From: Pseudarthrobacter defluvii
GTDB lineage: Bacteria; Actinomycetota; Actinomycetes; Actinomycetales; Micrococcaceae
Length of the DNA stretch: 64,000 nt
Direction of reading: 5' to 3'
NCBI RefSeq assembly: GCF_030323865.1
Contig: NZ_CP066362.1
Span: forward strand, 1,612,001-1,676,000
Every line of letters starts with the position of its first letter. Position 1 is the stretch's first letter. The position numbers and the translations under genes are program-made. Below, one piece after another: positions 25,939-35,125 of this stretch. The notes beneath the pieces are model-generated. The model did no database searches. It saw only the letters and a list, made by a program, of their open reading frames with translations, and was not told the DNA's origin.

Positions 25939-26310
25939 ATGCCGCTGTCGGAGCACGAACAGAAGCTGCTTGAGCAGCTTGAGAAGCAGCTTCACGAGGA
26001 CGACCCGAAGTTCGCGAACTCAATGGGTTCGGACCCCGGGCGTTCATGGTCCACGAGGCATGTTGTTATTGGGGTCCTGTGCGCGCTGGCAGGTGTCTTC
26101 CTCTTGCTGGTCGGTGTCACCCTCCAGAACATCTTCGTCGGGGTCCTGGGCTTCGTGGTCATGGGCGGCGGAGTGTACTTCGCCACAATGCGAAGTTCCC
26201 GTGGGGGTTCTGCCGCCAAGGGCGGGGGAACAAAGCCAGGCAAGCAACGGAGTTCATTCATGAGCAGCCTGGAAGAGCGCTGGGACGAGCGCCGCAGGGG
26301 GGAGCCGTAA
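25939..26310 (+). CDS. DUF3040 membrane protein
   Basis: A 123-residue protein beginning MPLSEHEQKLLEQLEKQL, the signature of DUF3040, with two membrane segments at ~35-55 and 58-78 and a basic, Gly/Ser-rich tail. DUF3040 genes very often lie just upstream of mraZ in Actinobacteria, but their function is unknown. The AAAGGAGG site fixes the start. The 250 bases before it are non-coding and contain a short AT-rich palindrome at 25736-25749. Confidence 0.88.
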   Translation: MPLSEHEQKLLEQLEKQLHEDDPKFANSMGSDPGRSWSTRHVVIGVLCALAGVFLLLVGVTLQNIFVGVLGFVVMGGGVYFATMRSSRGGSAAKGGGTKPGKQRSSFMSSLEERWDERRRGEP

Positions 26311-26346
26311 CCACCTTGGGACTCCGCGTCCCACGTCCCTCCATTC

Positions 26347-26400
26347 CGCTCCCCTGATACAGGGGGAGCGCCCGTGAAGACCCGCTACGGCGGGTCTTTT
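26347..26400 (+). terminator. Tandem hairpins and terminator after DUF3040 gene
   Basis: A GC hairpin (26347-26354 with 26363-26370) is followed by a textbook terminator: AAGACCCGC (26377-26385), loop TACG, GCGGGTCTT (26390-26398) running into TTTT. It isolates the mraZ promoter from upstream transcription. Confidence 0.92.
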
Positions 26401-26482
26401 CGCGTTTAAGGAACACAGTCCACGCATTCTGCCGGTGCCCGGCCACTGAGGGATTCGCTTGGGCCCAGCAAGGCCAAAAGCC

Positions 26483-26498
26483 CTCCACTTTCCACCAC
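26483..26498 (-). promoter_or_regulatory. Inverted copy of the MraZ-type repeat
   Basis: The reverse complement of 26483-26498 is GTGGTGGAAAGTGGAG, identical over 16 bp to 26572-26587 in the mraZ promoter, in opposite orientation and about 90 bp upstream. It contains two GTGG units 10 bp apart. The rest of the 350-base gap 26311-26662 contains the terminators and the mraZ promoter; no gene is seen. Confidence 0.6.
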
Positions 26499-26565
26499 CA
26501 CGCGTATTTCCCGCCATTTCAGGCCTTTCATCCCATAATTACAGCGCCGCAGGAGCCGTTTTGCG

Positions 26566-26600
26566 TTGACTGTGGTGGAAAGTGGAGTAATGTGGAGGAC
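26566..26600 (+). promoter_or_regulatory. mraZ promoter with three phased GTGG repeats
   Basis: TTGACT (26566-26571), 16 bp, TAATGT (26588-26593) form a good promoter. GTGG begins at 26572, 26582 and 26592, an exact 10-bp period running from just after the -35 through the -10. MraZ proteins bind arrays of short G-rich direct repeats with 10-bp phasing in their own promoter (TGGGN repeats in E. coli, AAAGTGK in Mycoplasma), so autorepression of the cluster is likely. Confidence 0.78.
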
Positions 26601-26662
26601 ATAAGAGGGTGGTTGCAACATAGGGGATGTGCAGTTCCTGACAGCGGACAGGCGGTGGGCCA

Positions 26663-27091
26663 GTGTTTCTGGGCACTCACTCGCCGCGTCTGGATGAAAA
26701 GGGGCGGATCATTCTCCCCGCTAAGTTCCGCGAGGAGCTTGCCAGCGGCCTGGTGCTCACAAGGGGCCAGGAACGTTGCATCTACGTCTTCAGTGAGAAG
26801 GAATTTGCACGGGTTCACGAGCAAATGCGGGAGGCGCCAATTTCCTCCAAGCAGGCACGTGACTACATCCGCGTATTTCTCTCTGGAGCCTCTGACGAGG
26901 TACCTGACAAGCAGGGGCGCGTGACCATTCCACCGGCGCTCCGGGAGTATGCAGGACTCGGAAGGGAACTTGCCGTCATCGGCGCCGGTACCCGCGCCGA
27001 GATCTGGGACGCCCAGGCTTGGAATGAGTACCTCGCGGAGAAGGAGACGGCCTTTTCCGAAACTGACGATCCCATTCCAGGCATTCTCTGA
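26663..27091 (+). CDS. mraZ: Transcriptional regulator MraZ
   Basis: A 142-residue protein with two SpoVT/AbrB-like modules, each with a conserved Dx[21 protein letters not shown] at the N-terminus and [15 protein letters not shown] at ~80. It forms a ring-shaped oligomer that binds tandem repeats and represses the division and wall cluster it heads. GTG at 26663 gives the standard [11 protein letters not shown] start; upstream in-frame codons would add sequence not seen in the family. Its operators appear to lie at 26572-26596. Confidence 0.96.
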   Translation: MFLGTHSPRLDEKGRIILPAKFREELASGLVLTRGQERCIYVFSEKEFARVHEQMREAPISSKQARDYIRVFLSGASDEVPDKQGRVTIPPALREYAGLGRELAVIGAGTRAEIWDAQAWNEYLAEKETAFSETDDPIPGIL

Positions 27092-27258
27092 ATCCCGGAG
27101 CGGGGCAGCAGGTGGTTTCTTGGATGAGATCTCCAGCCGGCCCACCGGCTGCCAACCTGGCTCACCTTCCCCGGAGCCAGGCGGGCGGAACGGTAGGCGC
27201 GGATGGGGATCTGGTCCCAGAAGCAGCAGGTGACAACGACGGCGGGAAAGGACCAGGC

Positions 27259-28251
27259 ATGACCGATCAACCCAAGCCCACGTCCGAACGCCATGTGCCG
27301 GTCCTCCGCGACCGGTGCATCAATTTGTTGGCACCGGGGTTCGAAGCGGCGAGGCTCCGCGGCGAAACCCCCATCGCCGTAGACGCAACCCTGGGGATGG
27401 GCGGCCACTCGGAGGCCATGCTCCAGAGGTTCCCCGACCTCCACCTCATCGGCATCGACCGTGACGAGGAAGCGCTGGCCCTCGCGGGGGAGCGGCTGGC
27501 TCCTTTCGCCGCCCGGACCGACCTGGTCCACGCGGTCTACGACGAAATCCAGGACGTTCTGGCAGACCTCGGCGTGGCCGAAGTGCACGGCATCCTGATG
27601 GACCTTGGTGTCTCTTCGCTGCAGCTCGATGAACGGGAGCGCGGCTTCGCCTACTCGTTCGACGCCCCGCTGGACATGCGGATGGACACCAGCCGCGGCC
27701 AAACGGCAGCGGATGTGGTCAATACCTACAGCGAAGCGGACCTGGTCCGGATCATCCGCAAGTGGGGCGAGGAGAAGTTCGCCGGACGGATCGCCAACAG
27801 GATCGTTGCAGCACGTGCGGTGAAGGAGTTCACCACCACCGGCGAGCTCGTCGAGCAGATCCGGTCCGTGGTTCCCGCCTCTGCGGCGAAGTCCGGCGGA
27901 CACCCTGCCAAGCGGACTTTCCAGGCCCTGCGGATCGAGGTCAACGAAGAACTCGACGTCCTGGAACGGGCCGTCCCCGCCGCCGTCGACTCACTGGCTC
28001 TGGGCGGGCGCATCGTGATCATGTCCTACCACTCCCTGGAGGACAAGATCGTCAAGGGTGTCCTCCAGGCCCGTTCCAAGTCTTCAGCTCCGCTTGGCTT
28101 CCCCGTCGAGCTGGAAGAACACAAGCCTGAACTTAAGACCCTGACCAAAGGCACTGAGGTGCCTACCGCCGTCGAAATTGCTGAAAACCCGCGCGCTGCC
28201 TCCGCCAGGCTCCGCGCGGCAGAACGAATCAGAGCCAGGAGAGCTGCATGA
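27259..28251 (+). CDS. rsmH: 16S rRNA (cytosine1402-N4)-methyltransferase
   Basis: A 330-residue SAM-dependent methyltransferase modifying C1402 in the ribosomal P site. Motifs include [14 protein letters not shown], the SAM-binding [28 protein letters not shown] and [19 protein letters not shown] at 27259 has an AAAGGA site and gives the family N-terminus; in-frame upstream sequence to 27112 is not conserved-looking. The stop overlaps the ftsL start by four bases. Confidence 0.96.
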   Translation: MTDQPKPTSERHVPVLRDRCINLLAPGFEAARLRGETPIAVDATLGMGGHSEAMLQRFPDLHLIGIDRDEEALALAGERLAPFAARTDLVHAVYDEIQDVLADLGVAEVHGILMDLGVSSLQLDERERGFAYSFDAPLDMRMDTSRGQTAADVVNTYSEADLVRIIRKWGEEKFAGRIANRIVAARAVKEFTTTGELVEQIRSVVPASAAKSGGHPAKRTFQALRIEVNEELDVLERAVPAAVDSLALGGRIVIMSYHSLEDKIVKGVLQARSKSSAPLGFPVELEEHKPELKTLTKGTEVPTAVEIAENPRAASARLRAAERIRARRAA

Positions 28252-28970
28252 GCACCGCCGCCGTCAAGAACTTTCCCATCGTTTCCGGTAGTTCGGCGGC
28301 AGATGCCAAGCCTGCAGGTGAACCCGGCGGCGGCCGGAAGGGGCGTACACCGCTTTCCGTGGTCCGCACGGCGCCCAAAAGGCGCCGGGCCCCCTTCGTC
28401 GTGCTCTGCTTTGCCATGCTCGCCGTCGCCTTGGTCGCTGTACTGGTCCTGAACATCTCTGTATCCACCGCCCAGTACCAGCTGGTGGAGCTGCGCGCCA
28501 AGCAGAGCTCATTGACCAAGACGAACCAGGACCTCACCCAGCAGGTGCAGAACTACGAGGCCCCGCAGAACCTGGCGGCCAAAGCCACCGAGCTTGGCAT
28601 GGTGGCCTCCACGGTGAAGGGCCAGATTGACCTGTCCACCCTCTCAGTCACCGGAAAAGCCACCCCTGCAGTCAAGGGTGCGGCAGGAGGAGCGGTGATT
28701 CCGGCGCCGGCCGTGGCCGGGCAGCTCATTGTTCCACCGGCTCCCACGGGTGCAACAGCGGACAAGGCCACGACGCCGGACGCGGGCAAAGCGGCCCCCG
28801 CTCCGTCGGCAGGCCCGGCCCCAGCTACGGGCACGGCACCGGCCAATGTGGCCCAGCCGGCAGCCGCAGCCCAGGCGGCAGCCGCCGCCAAGGCTGCTGC
28901 GGCGGCTCCGGCACCCGCGCTTCACGGCGGCTCCGTTCCGGCGCCCCAGCAGAAGGTCCCCGGACACTAG
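28248..28970 (+). CDS. ftsL: FtsL-like division protein with Ala/Pro-rich tail
   Basis: A 240-residue bitopic protein: basic cytoplasmic N-terminus, one membrane span at ~49-69, then a leucine-zipper-like coiled coil (~72-107, [21 protein letters not shown]) as in FtsL/DivIC proteins, which stabilise FtsQ-FtsB and activate FtsWI. Residues ~135-240 are low-complexity Ala/Pro/Lys, much longer than classical FtsL (~100-120 residues) and probably a wall-spanning tether. Its place between rsmH and ftsI is the canonical ftsL slot. Confidence 0.85.
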   Translation: MSTAAVKNFPIVSGSSAADAKPAGEPGGGRKGRTPLSVVRTAPKRRRAPFVVLCFAMLAVALVAVLVLNISVSTAQYQLVELRAKQSSLTKTNQDLTQQVQNYEAPQNLAAKATELGMVASTVKGQIDLSTLSVTGKATPAVKGAAGGAVIPAPAVAGQLIVPPAPTGATADKATTPDAGKAAPAPSAGPAPATGTAPANVAQPAAAAQAAAAAKAAAAAPAPALHGGSVPAPQQKVPGH

Positions 28971-29018
28971 GCCAAGGGGCAGGTCAGGCAGCAGCGTCGA
29001 GCAGCAAGGAATATCACG

Positions 29019-30821
29019 GTGGCGGAGAAGACCGGCAAGGCAGGACAAGGCAAGGCACCCAACGCCACGAAACGCTTGCGACTGGGACTGGGCGTCATGC
29101 TCACGCTCCTGCTGGTGGTGGGCGGGAAGCTTTTCCTGGTCCAGGGGCTGGACGTCGGGGGCATGGCTGAAGCGGCGTTGAACAGCCGGATGACCTCCGC
29201 CATCCTGCCTGCGGAGCGTGGCAGCATCCTGGACTCCCGCGGCACCGTCCTGGCCAACAGCGTGATCCGCTACAACATCGTGGTGGACCAGCGGGTCAAC
29301 ACCAAGACGGAATCCTACAAGCGGCTGGACCAGACGGACGGCCATGAAAAGCTGGTGGACGTCAGCCGCGACCAGGCAATTTCCGAGCTTGCGGCCGCCC
29401 TTGGCATGGACACGAATGCTGTCCGGGATGCCGTCACCGGCCAGCAGCCCTACTACATCGTGGCCAAGGACGTGAAGCCTGACGTCGAGGACCGCATCTC
29501 CAAACTCCAGGTGCCCGGCATCGTTGCCGAGGGCGTGAGCAAGCGCGTCTACCCGAACGGTGCCGTGGCCGGGGGAGTGGTGGGTTTCCTCCAGGACGGC
29601 ACCACCGGCCTGGCCGGTATTGAGCAAACCCAGGACGACCAACTCAAGGGCAAGGACGGCAAGCGCCTGTTCGAGATTGGCGCCGATGGCTTGCGCATTC
29701 CGGTGGGCCTTGACGAGCTGACCCCGCCCCAGAACGGCAAGGACGTCAAGCTCACGCTCAACTCCGATCTTCAGTACTTTGCCCAGCAGGCCATCCAGAG
29801 CCAGGCGGACAAGCTCAGCGCCGAATGGGGCGTCATCATCGTGATGGACGCCAAGACCGGGAACCTCCTGGCCTTGGCAGACACGAACTCACCGGACCCG
29901 AACAACCCCGGACTCGTGGCTGCCAAGGACCGCGGTGTCCGCTCCGTGACCGCAGCCTACGAGCCCGGCTCCGTGGAGAAGATGATGACTGCGGCAGCTG
30001 TGATCGACGAGGGACTTGCAAAACCGCTGGACACCTTCACTATCCCGCCCACCTACACGGTTGATGGCCAGACGTTCAGCGACGCGTTCACCCACGGAAC
30101 CGAGGAACGGACGCTTGCGGGCATCATCGGGTACTCCATGAACACCGGAACTGTCATGGCCGGCCAGCGGCTCAGCAAGGAACAGCGGTATGACTGGCTG
30201 AAGAAGTTCGGCATTGGCGAGGCGCCGGACATCGGACTGCCGGCGACCGCTTCGGGCATCCTCACACCGCCGGACCAGTGGGATGGACGCCAGCAGTACA
30301 CCGTGCTGTTCGGGCAGGGCGTTTCCCAGTCCACGCTGCAGACCGTCCGTGCCTACCAAAGCATCGCCAACAACGGCGTCATGCTGCAGCCACGGCTGAT
30401 CGATTCCTACATTTCGCCTGACGGCACCGAGGAGAAGGTGCCGGCCCAGCCGTCGCGGCAGGTTGTCTCCGGCAGTACGGCCCAGCAGGTCAAGGATATC
30501 CTGGAAAGCGCCGTCACCGAGGGCGAAATCAAGGACGCCGGGATCGACGGTTACCGGGTGGGAGCCAAGACCGGCACGTCCGAGTCGCCATGCGACGACG
30601 GCAAGTCGGGCTACTGCGGCTACACGGCCTCCATCGTGGGAATGGCGCCGATGGATGATCCGCGGTTTATTGTGGAGGTGGTGCTCCAGCGGCCGAAGGG
30701 CAGCATCTACGGCATCACCAACGGGCCGGTGTTCCGGTCCGTCATGAGCCAGGCGCTGCGGACCTACAACGTCCAGCCTTCAACCGGTACGCCGGCCAGG
30801 ATGCCCCAGTACGCCAAATAG
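29019..30821 (+). CDS. ftsI: Division transpeptidase FtsI (class B PBP)
   Basis: A 600-residue septal D,D-transpeptidase. One membrane anchor at ~24-45, a PBP dimerisation/pedestal domain (~60-230) and a transpeptidase domain with the acyl-serine motif SVEK (Ser318), SMN (373-375) and KTGT (517-520). It cross-links lipid II-derived glycan made by FtsW at the septum. GTG at 29019 has an AAGGA site. A Cys pair (PCDDGKSGYCG, ~525) lies just after KTG and might form a disulfide. No PASTA domain follows the transpeptidase. Confidence 0.95.
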   Translation: MAEKTGKAGQGKAPNATKRLRLGLGVMLTLLLVVGGKLFLVQGLDVGGMAEAALNSRMTSAILPAERGSILDSRGTVLANSVIRYNIVVDQRVNTKTESYKRLDQTDGHEKLVDVSRDQAISELAAALGMDTNAVRDAVTGQQPYYIVAKDVKPDVEDRISKLQVPGIVAEGVSKRVYPNGAVAGGVVGFLQDGTTGLAGIEQTQDDQLKGKDGKRLFEIGADGLRIPVGLDELTPPQNGKDVKLTLNSDLQYFAQQAIQSQADKLSAEWGVIIVMDAKTGNLLALADTNSPDPNNPGLVAAKDRGVRSVTAAYEPGSVEKMMTAAAVIDEGLAKPLDTFTIPPTYTVDGQTFSDAFTHGTEERTLAGIIGYSMNTGTVMAGQRLSKEQRYDWLKKFGIGEAPDIGLPATASGILTPPDQWDGRQQYTVLFGQGVSQSTLQTVRAYQSIANNGVMLQPRLIDSYISPDGTEEKVPAQPSRQVVSGSTAQQVKDILESAVTEGEIKDAGIDGYRVGAKTGTSESPCDDGKSGYCGYTASIVGMAPMDDPRFIVEVVLQRPKGSIYGITNGPVFRSVMSQALRTYNVQPSTGTPARMPQYAK

Positions 30822-30917
30822 CCGCCGCGCGGGGCCGGAAGTACCAGCAGCATCCAGCGCATCACAGTGCCCGGGGCGAACCATGCCGGGCACGCACTAG
30901 CACCATCGGAGATCCCC

Positions 30918-32549
30918 TTGTCAGAGTTCACCACGCCCGGCAGCGACGCTGGCCGGGACGAAAGTCCAGGCCGCTTCCGGCCCGCAGCCGTAGCTGCCGT
31001 CCCGCTGGCCGCCGTCGGGCAGGCCCTTGGCGTAGCCGTGCCCGAACCTGCCGCTGACGCGGAGATCACCGGCATATCGCTCAACTCGCGCACTGTGGAG
31101 CCTGGCGACCTGTACGTGGCGCTCCCCGGAGCCACCAGGCACGGGGCGGACTTCGCCTCCGACGCCATCGGTGCAGGGGCAGTGGCCGTCCTCACCGACG
31201 ACGCCGGGGCACGGCTGCTCGCCCTGTCCGCGGACACACCGGTCCCGGTGCTCGTCGTCGGGAATCCCCGCAACGAGGTGGGACCGCTTTCCGCCATGAT
31301 TTACCGCAGCCAGGCCGATGACGGGCAGCCACTGCGGCTGTTCGGTGTCACCGGAACCAACGGGAAGACCACCACCACCTACTTCATCACCTCCCTGCTG
31401 CGTGCCCTGCGGCAGAAGACCGGTCTGATCGGAACCATCGAGATCCTGGCCGGCGGGAAGCCGATCCCCAGCCTCCTGACCACGCCGGAATCCACCGAGG
31501 TCCACGGGCTCGTGGCGCTCATGCGCGAACGCGGGCTTGACGCCGCCGCCATGGAGGTCTCCTCCCACGCCATCTCCTACCAGCGCGTCGACGGCCTGCT
31601 CTTCGACGTCGCGGGTTTCACCAACCTCACCCAGGACCACCTGGACCTGCACAACACCATGGAGGAGTACTTCGCCACCAAGGCGGAACTCTTCACGCCC
31701 GGGCGCGCGCGCCGGGCGGTGGTGACGGTCGACGACGAGTGGGGACGCCGGCTGGCCGGCAGCACCCGGGTGCCGGTCACCACGCTCAGCACGGACGGCA
31801 GCAACCAGGCGGACTGGACGATGGCAGCGACGGCGCCACGGGGGCTGGGTACCGACTTCACCCTTGCCGGTCCCGCTGGCGCCACCCTGAAAATCCACAC
31901 AGGTTTGCCCGGAAGCTTCAACGTTGCCAACGCTGCCCTGGCTGCGCTGATGGTCCTCGCCTCCGGCGTGGACCTGGCCGACCTGCAGGCCGCCCTGGAC
32001 AGTGCCGACCCCTTCACGGTGGCCGTGCCCGGACGCATGCAGCTGATCGCCGAGCAGCCCGCCGCCGTGGTGGACTTCGCCCACAACACCGACGCCCTGG
32101 CCCGGGCCCTGGAAGCAGTCCGCCCGCCCCAACCGGACTCCCGGCTGATCGTGGTGTTCGGTGCCACCGGACAGCGGGACCAGGGCAAACGACCCGCAAT
32201 GGGTGCCATCGCGGCCCGGCTTGCCGACACCGTGATCATCACCGACGACGACCCCCACGACGAGGACGCGGCAGCGATCCGCTCCGACGTGATGGCCGGG
32301 GCACGCGAAGCCCTGGACAGCGGGTCATTGGGGGCCGAGCTGCTGGAGGTCTTCCCCCGCGACGAAGCCATCCACCACGCCGTGTCCCTGGCGCGCCCAC
32401 AGGACACCATCCTGGTGGCCGGCCGGGGGCACGAGGTCTGGCAGGAAGTGAAGGGCGTCAATCTCGCCCTGGACGACAGGGTGGAACTGCGCAACGCCTT
32501 GACAGCCAGGGGATTCAACGTTCTCCATGACGACCGGATAGAGTCCTAG
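30918..32549 (+). CDS. murE: UDP-MurNAc-dipeptide L-lysine-type ligase (MurE)
   Basis: A 543-residue Mur ligase adding the third residue of the stem peptide. It has the P-loop [14 protein letters not shown], the carbamylated-Lys region and the C-terminal substrate region. At the position of the DNPR motif that binds meso-diaminopimelate it has DDPH (444-447), so L-lysine is the likely substrate. TTG at 30918 is chosen because GGAG lies six bases upstream; GTG at 30867 is in frame but less likely. Six bases separate it from murF. Confidence 0.93.
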   Translation: MSEFTTPGSDAGRDESPGRFRPAAVAAVPLAAVGQALGVAVPEPAADAEITGISLNSRTVEPGDLYVALPGATRHGADFASDAIGAGAVAVLTDDAGARLLALSADTPVPVLVVGNPRNEVGPLSAMIYRSQADDGQPLRLFGVTGTNGKTTTTYFITSLLRALRQKTGLIGTIEILAGGKPIPSLLTTPESTEVHGLVALMRERGLDAAAMEVSSHAISYQRVDGLLFDVAGFTNLTQDHLDLHNTMEEYFATKAELFTPGRARRAVVTVDDEWGRRLAGSTRVPVTTLSTDGSNQADWTMAATAPRGLGTDFTLAGPAGATLKIHTGLPGSFNVANAALAALMVLASGVDLADLQAALDSADPFTVAVPGRMQLIAEQPAAVVDFAHNTDALARALEAVRPPQPDSRLIVVFGATGQRDQGKRPAMGAIAARLADTVIITDDDPHDEDAAAIRSDVMAGAREALDSGSLGAELLEVFPRDEAIHHAVSLARPQDTILVAGRGHEVWQEVKGVNLALDDRVELRNALTARGFNVLHDDRIES

Positions 32550-32555
32550 ACCGAG

Positions 32556-34019
32556 ATGATTGCATTTACTGCGGCGGAAATCGCCGAAATCACCAACGGG
32601 CGCCTGGACGCCGATCCCGGACTTACGCCCCTCTCGGTGGTGACGGATTCACGCGAAGCCACCCCGGGTTCGCTTTACGTCGCGAAGCCAGGCGAGCACG
32701 CCGACGGCCATGACTTCATCGACGCCGCCTTTGCCGCGGGTGCGGTGCTGGCGCTCGTCGAGCGCCCCGTGCCGGCACCGGACGGCGACGCGTACCCGTC
32801 GATCGTGGTGGCCGACGCCGTCCTGGCCATGGGCGCCCTTGCCGCCGAAGCCGTCCGCCGCATCCGGGCCGCACGTGCGGCAGCAGGAGACCAGCTGACA
32901 GTGGTCGGAATTACCGGCTCAGCCGGCAAGACCACCACCAAGGACCTCCTGGCCGGAATCCTGGCCACGCAAGGCAACACGGTGGCGCCGCAAGGCTCCT
33001 ACAACGGCGAGGTGGGCGTGCCGCTCACGGTCTTCCGGGCCGGCACCGATACCCGCTACCTGGTCATCGAGATGGGGGCCACCGGCATTGGCCACATCCG
33101 CTACCTCGCAGAGATGGTCAAGCCGGACATCGGCGTGGTCCTGGCAGTGGGCACCGCGCACGCCGGCGAGTTCGGGGGAGTGGAAAACATTGCGCTTGCC
33201 AAGGGTGAGATGGTCGAAGGCCTGACCGCCGGCGGGACCGCGGTCATCAACCTCGACGACGAGCGTGTGGCCGCCATGCGCAGCCGTACCTCCGCTGCCG
33301 TCCTCGGCTTTTCCGCAGAAGGACGGGCGGACGCGCAGGTCCAGGCGCTCAACTCCGATACCAACGCCGGGGGCAGCCCCGAATTCGACCTCCAACTTCC
33401 GGATGGTGCCCCTCCCCGGCATGTAAGCAGCCGGCTCATCGGTGCGCACCACGTGGGAAACCTGCTCGCAGCCGCTGCAGCCGCGTGGGCTGCCGGCGTA
33501 CCCGGAGACCACATCGCGGATTCGCTAAGCAACCAGGCGGCCGCGAGCCGCTGGCGCATGGAGCGCACGGAGCGGGCGGACGGCGTCACCATCATCAACG
33601 ATGCGTACAACGCCAACCCGGAGTCCATGCGGGCAGCCCTTCGAACCCTTGCCGACCTTGGCCGCGGCCGCCGCACCTGGGCTGTCCTGGGTGCCATGCT
33701 GGAACTGGGCGAAGACTCCATCCGCGAGCACACCGCCGTCGGCACCCAGGTGGTGCGGCTCAACATCTCCAGGCTGCTGGTGGTGGGCCGGGAAGCCAGG
33801 GCCCTCTACGTTTCGGCCGTGCAGGAAGGGTCCTGGGGGGACGAGTGCCTCTTTGCCGAGACGGTGGATGAGGCCTTTGAAGTCCTGGACGCCGAGCTCC
33901 AGTCCGGCGACCTGGTGTTGTTCAAGTCCTCCAACAGCGTGGGACTTCGCCATTTGGGCGATCGGATAGCATTACCCCCAACCTCCACCCCTGCCGACGA
34001 AAGGAGCACTCTGCTGTGA
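32556..34019 (+). CDS. murF: UDP-MurNAc-tripeptide D-Ala-D-Ala ligase
   Basis: A 487-residue Mur ligase that adds D-Ala-D-Ala to complete the pentapeptide. The P-loop is [14 protein letters not shown], followed by [21 protein letters not shown] and [15 protein letters not shown], all typical of MurF. It starts six bases after murE and overlaps mraY by GTGA. Confidence 0.96.
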   Translation: MIAFTAAEIAEITNGRLDADPGLTPLSVVTDSREATPGSLYVAKPGEHADGHDFIDAAFAAGAVLALVERPVPAPDGDAYPSIVVADAVLAMGALAAEAVRRIRAARAAAGDQLTVVGITGSAGKTTTKDLLAGILATQGNTVAPQGSYNGEVGVPLTVFRAGTDTRYLVIEMGATGIGHIRYLAEMVKPDIGVVLAVGTAHAGEFGGVENIALAKGEMVEGLTAGGTAVINLDDERVAAMRSRTSAAVLGFSAEGRADAQVQALNSDTNAGGSPEFDLQLPDGAPPRHVSSRLIGAHHVGNLLAAAAAAWAAGVPGDHIADSLSNQAAASRWRMERTERADGVTIINDAYNANPESMRAALRTLADLGRGRRTWAVLGAMLELGEDSIREHTAVGTQVVRLNISRLLVVGREARALYVSAVQEGSWGDECLFAETVDEAFEVLDAELQSGDLVLFKSSNSVGLRHLGDRIALPPTSTPADERSTLL

Positions 34020-35125
34020 TTGCCCTGTTGATCGGCGCAGGCCTGGCCCTGCTGTGCTCCCTGGTGGGCACCCCGCTTTTCATCCGTCTCCTGGTGCGTC
34101 GCGGCTACGGCCAGTTCATCCGTGACGACGGGCCCACATCGCACCACACCAAGCGCGGTACCCCCACCATGGGCGGAACCGTGGTGGTGGCCTCCGTGCT
34201 GCTCAGTTACGGCCTTACGCATCTCATCATGCTCATGATGAACCCTGACTCGCCTGGACCATCGGCCTCGGCCCTGATCCTGTTGTTCCTCATGGTGGGC
34301 ATGGGCCTGGTGGGCTTCCTGGACGACTTCATCAAGATTTCCCGGCAGCGCAGCCTTGGCCTCAACGCCAAGGCCAAACTCATCCTCCAGGCCGCCGTAG
34401 GCATCATCTTCGCCATCCTGGCGCTGAACTTCCCCAACGGCGCAGGCCTGACGCCCGCGTCCACAAAGATCTCCCTGGTCCGCGACCTGCCCTGGCTCGA
34501 CCTTGCCTTCGGCGGGACGGTCCTTGGTGCCATCCTCTTCGTCATCTGGTCGAACCTGATCGTCACCGCGGCCACGAACGGCGTGAACCTCACCGATGGC
34601 CTGGACGGCCTGGCCGCCGGTGCGTCAATCATGGTTTTCGGCGCTTATACGCTGATGGGCATATGGCAGAGCAACCAGGCCTGCGGATCCCCCAGGGAGG
34701 CCGGCAGCGGCTGCTACCTGGTCAGGGACCCCCTGGACCTGGCGCTCCTGGCCGCGATCCTCAGCGCCGCGCTGGTGGGGTTCCTCTGGTGGAACACATC
34801 GCCGGCCAAGATCTTCATGGGCGACACCGGTTCGCTGGCCATCGGCGGCGCGGTGGCTGGTTTCGCCATCCTGTCCCGGACCGAACTCCTGCTGGGCATC
34901 GTGGGCGGCCTCTTCGTGCTGATCACCCTGTCCGTCATCATCCAGGTGGGCTACTTCAAAGCCACCGGCGGGAAGCGCGTGTTCAAGATGGCACCGCTGC
35001 AGCACCACTTCGAGCTAAAGGGATGGGCCGAAGTGACCGTCGTGGTCCGGTTCTGGATCCTGGGCGGACTCTTCGTCGCCGTCGGGTTGGGCATCTTCTA
35101 CGCTGAATGGGTTGTACTGCTGTGA
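34016..35125 (+). CDS. mraY: Phospho-MurNAc-pentapeptide translocase
   Basis: A 369-residue polytopic membrane enzyme with about ten spans that transfers phospho-MurNAc-pentapeptide to undecaprenyl phosphate, forming lipid I. Signature loops include RGTPTMGG, the Asp pair in [21 protein letters not shown] and the late [13 protein letters not shown] soluble insert around residues 220-240 (with [12 protein letters not shown]) lies between spans and holds two Cys. Start and stop overlap its neighbours (GTGA at both ends). Confidence 0.97.
   Translation: MIALLIGAGLALLCSLVGTPLFIRLLVRRGYGQFIRDDGPTSHHTKRGTPTMGGTVVVASVLLSYGLTHLIMLMMNPDSPGPSASALILLFLMVGMGLVGFLDDFIKISRQRSLGLNAKAKLILQAAVGIIFAILALNFPNGAGLTPASTKISLVRDLPWLDLAFGGTVLGAILFVIWSNLIVTAATNGVNLTDGLDGLAAGASIMVFGAYTLMGIWQSNQACGSPREAGSGCYLVRDPLDLALLAAILSAALVGFLWWNTSPAKIFMGDTGSLAIGGAVAGFAILSRTELLLGIVGGLFVLITLSVIIQVGYFKATGGKRVFKMAPLQHHFELKGWAEVTVVVRFWILGGLFVAVGLGIFYAEWVVLL

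Noticed and set aside
30921..32258. 445-codon frame antisense to murE
   Set aside because: Lies wholly within murE, low-complexity translation, no promoter or ribosome site.
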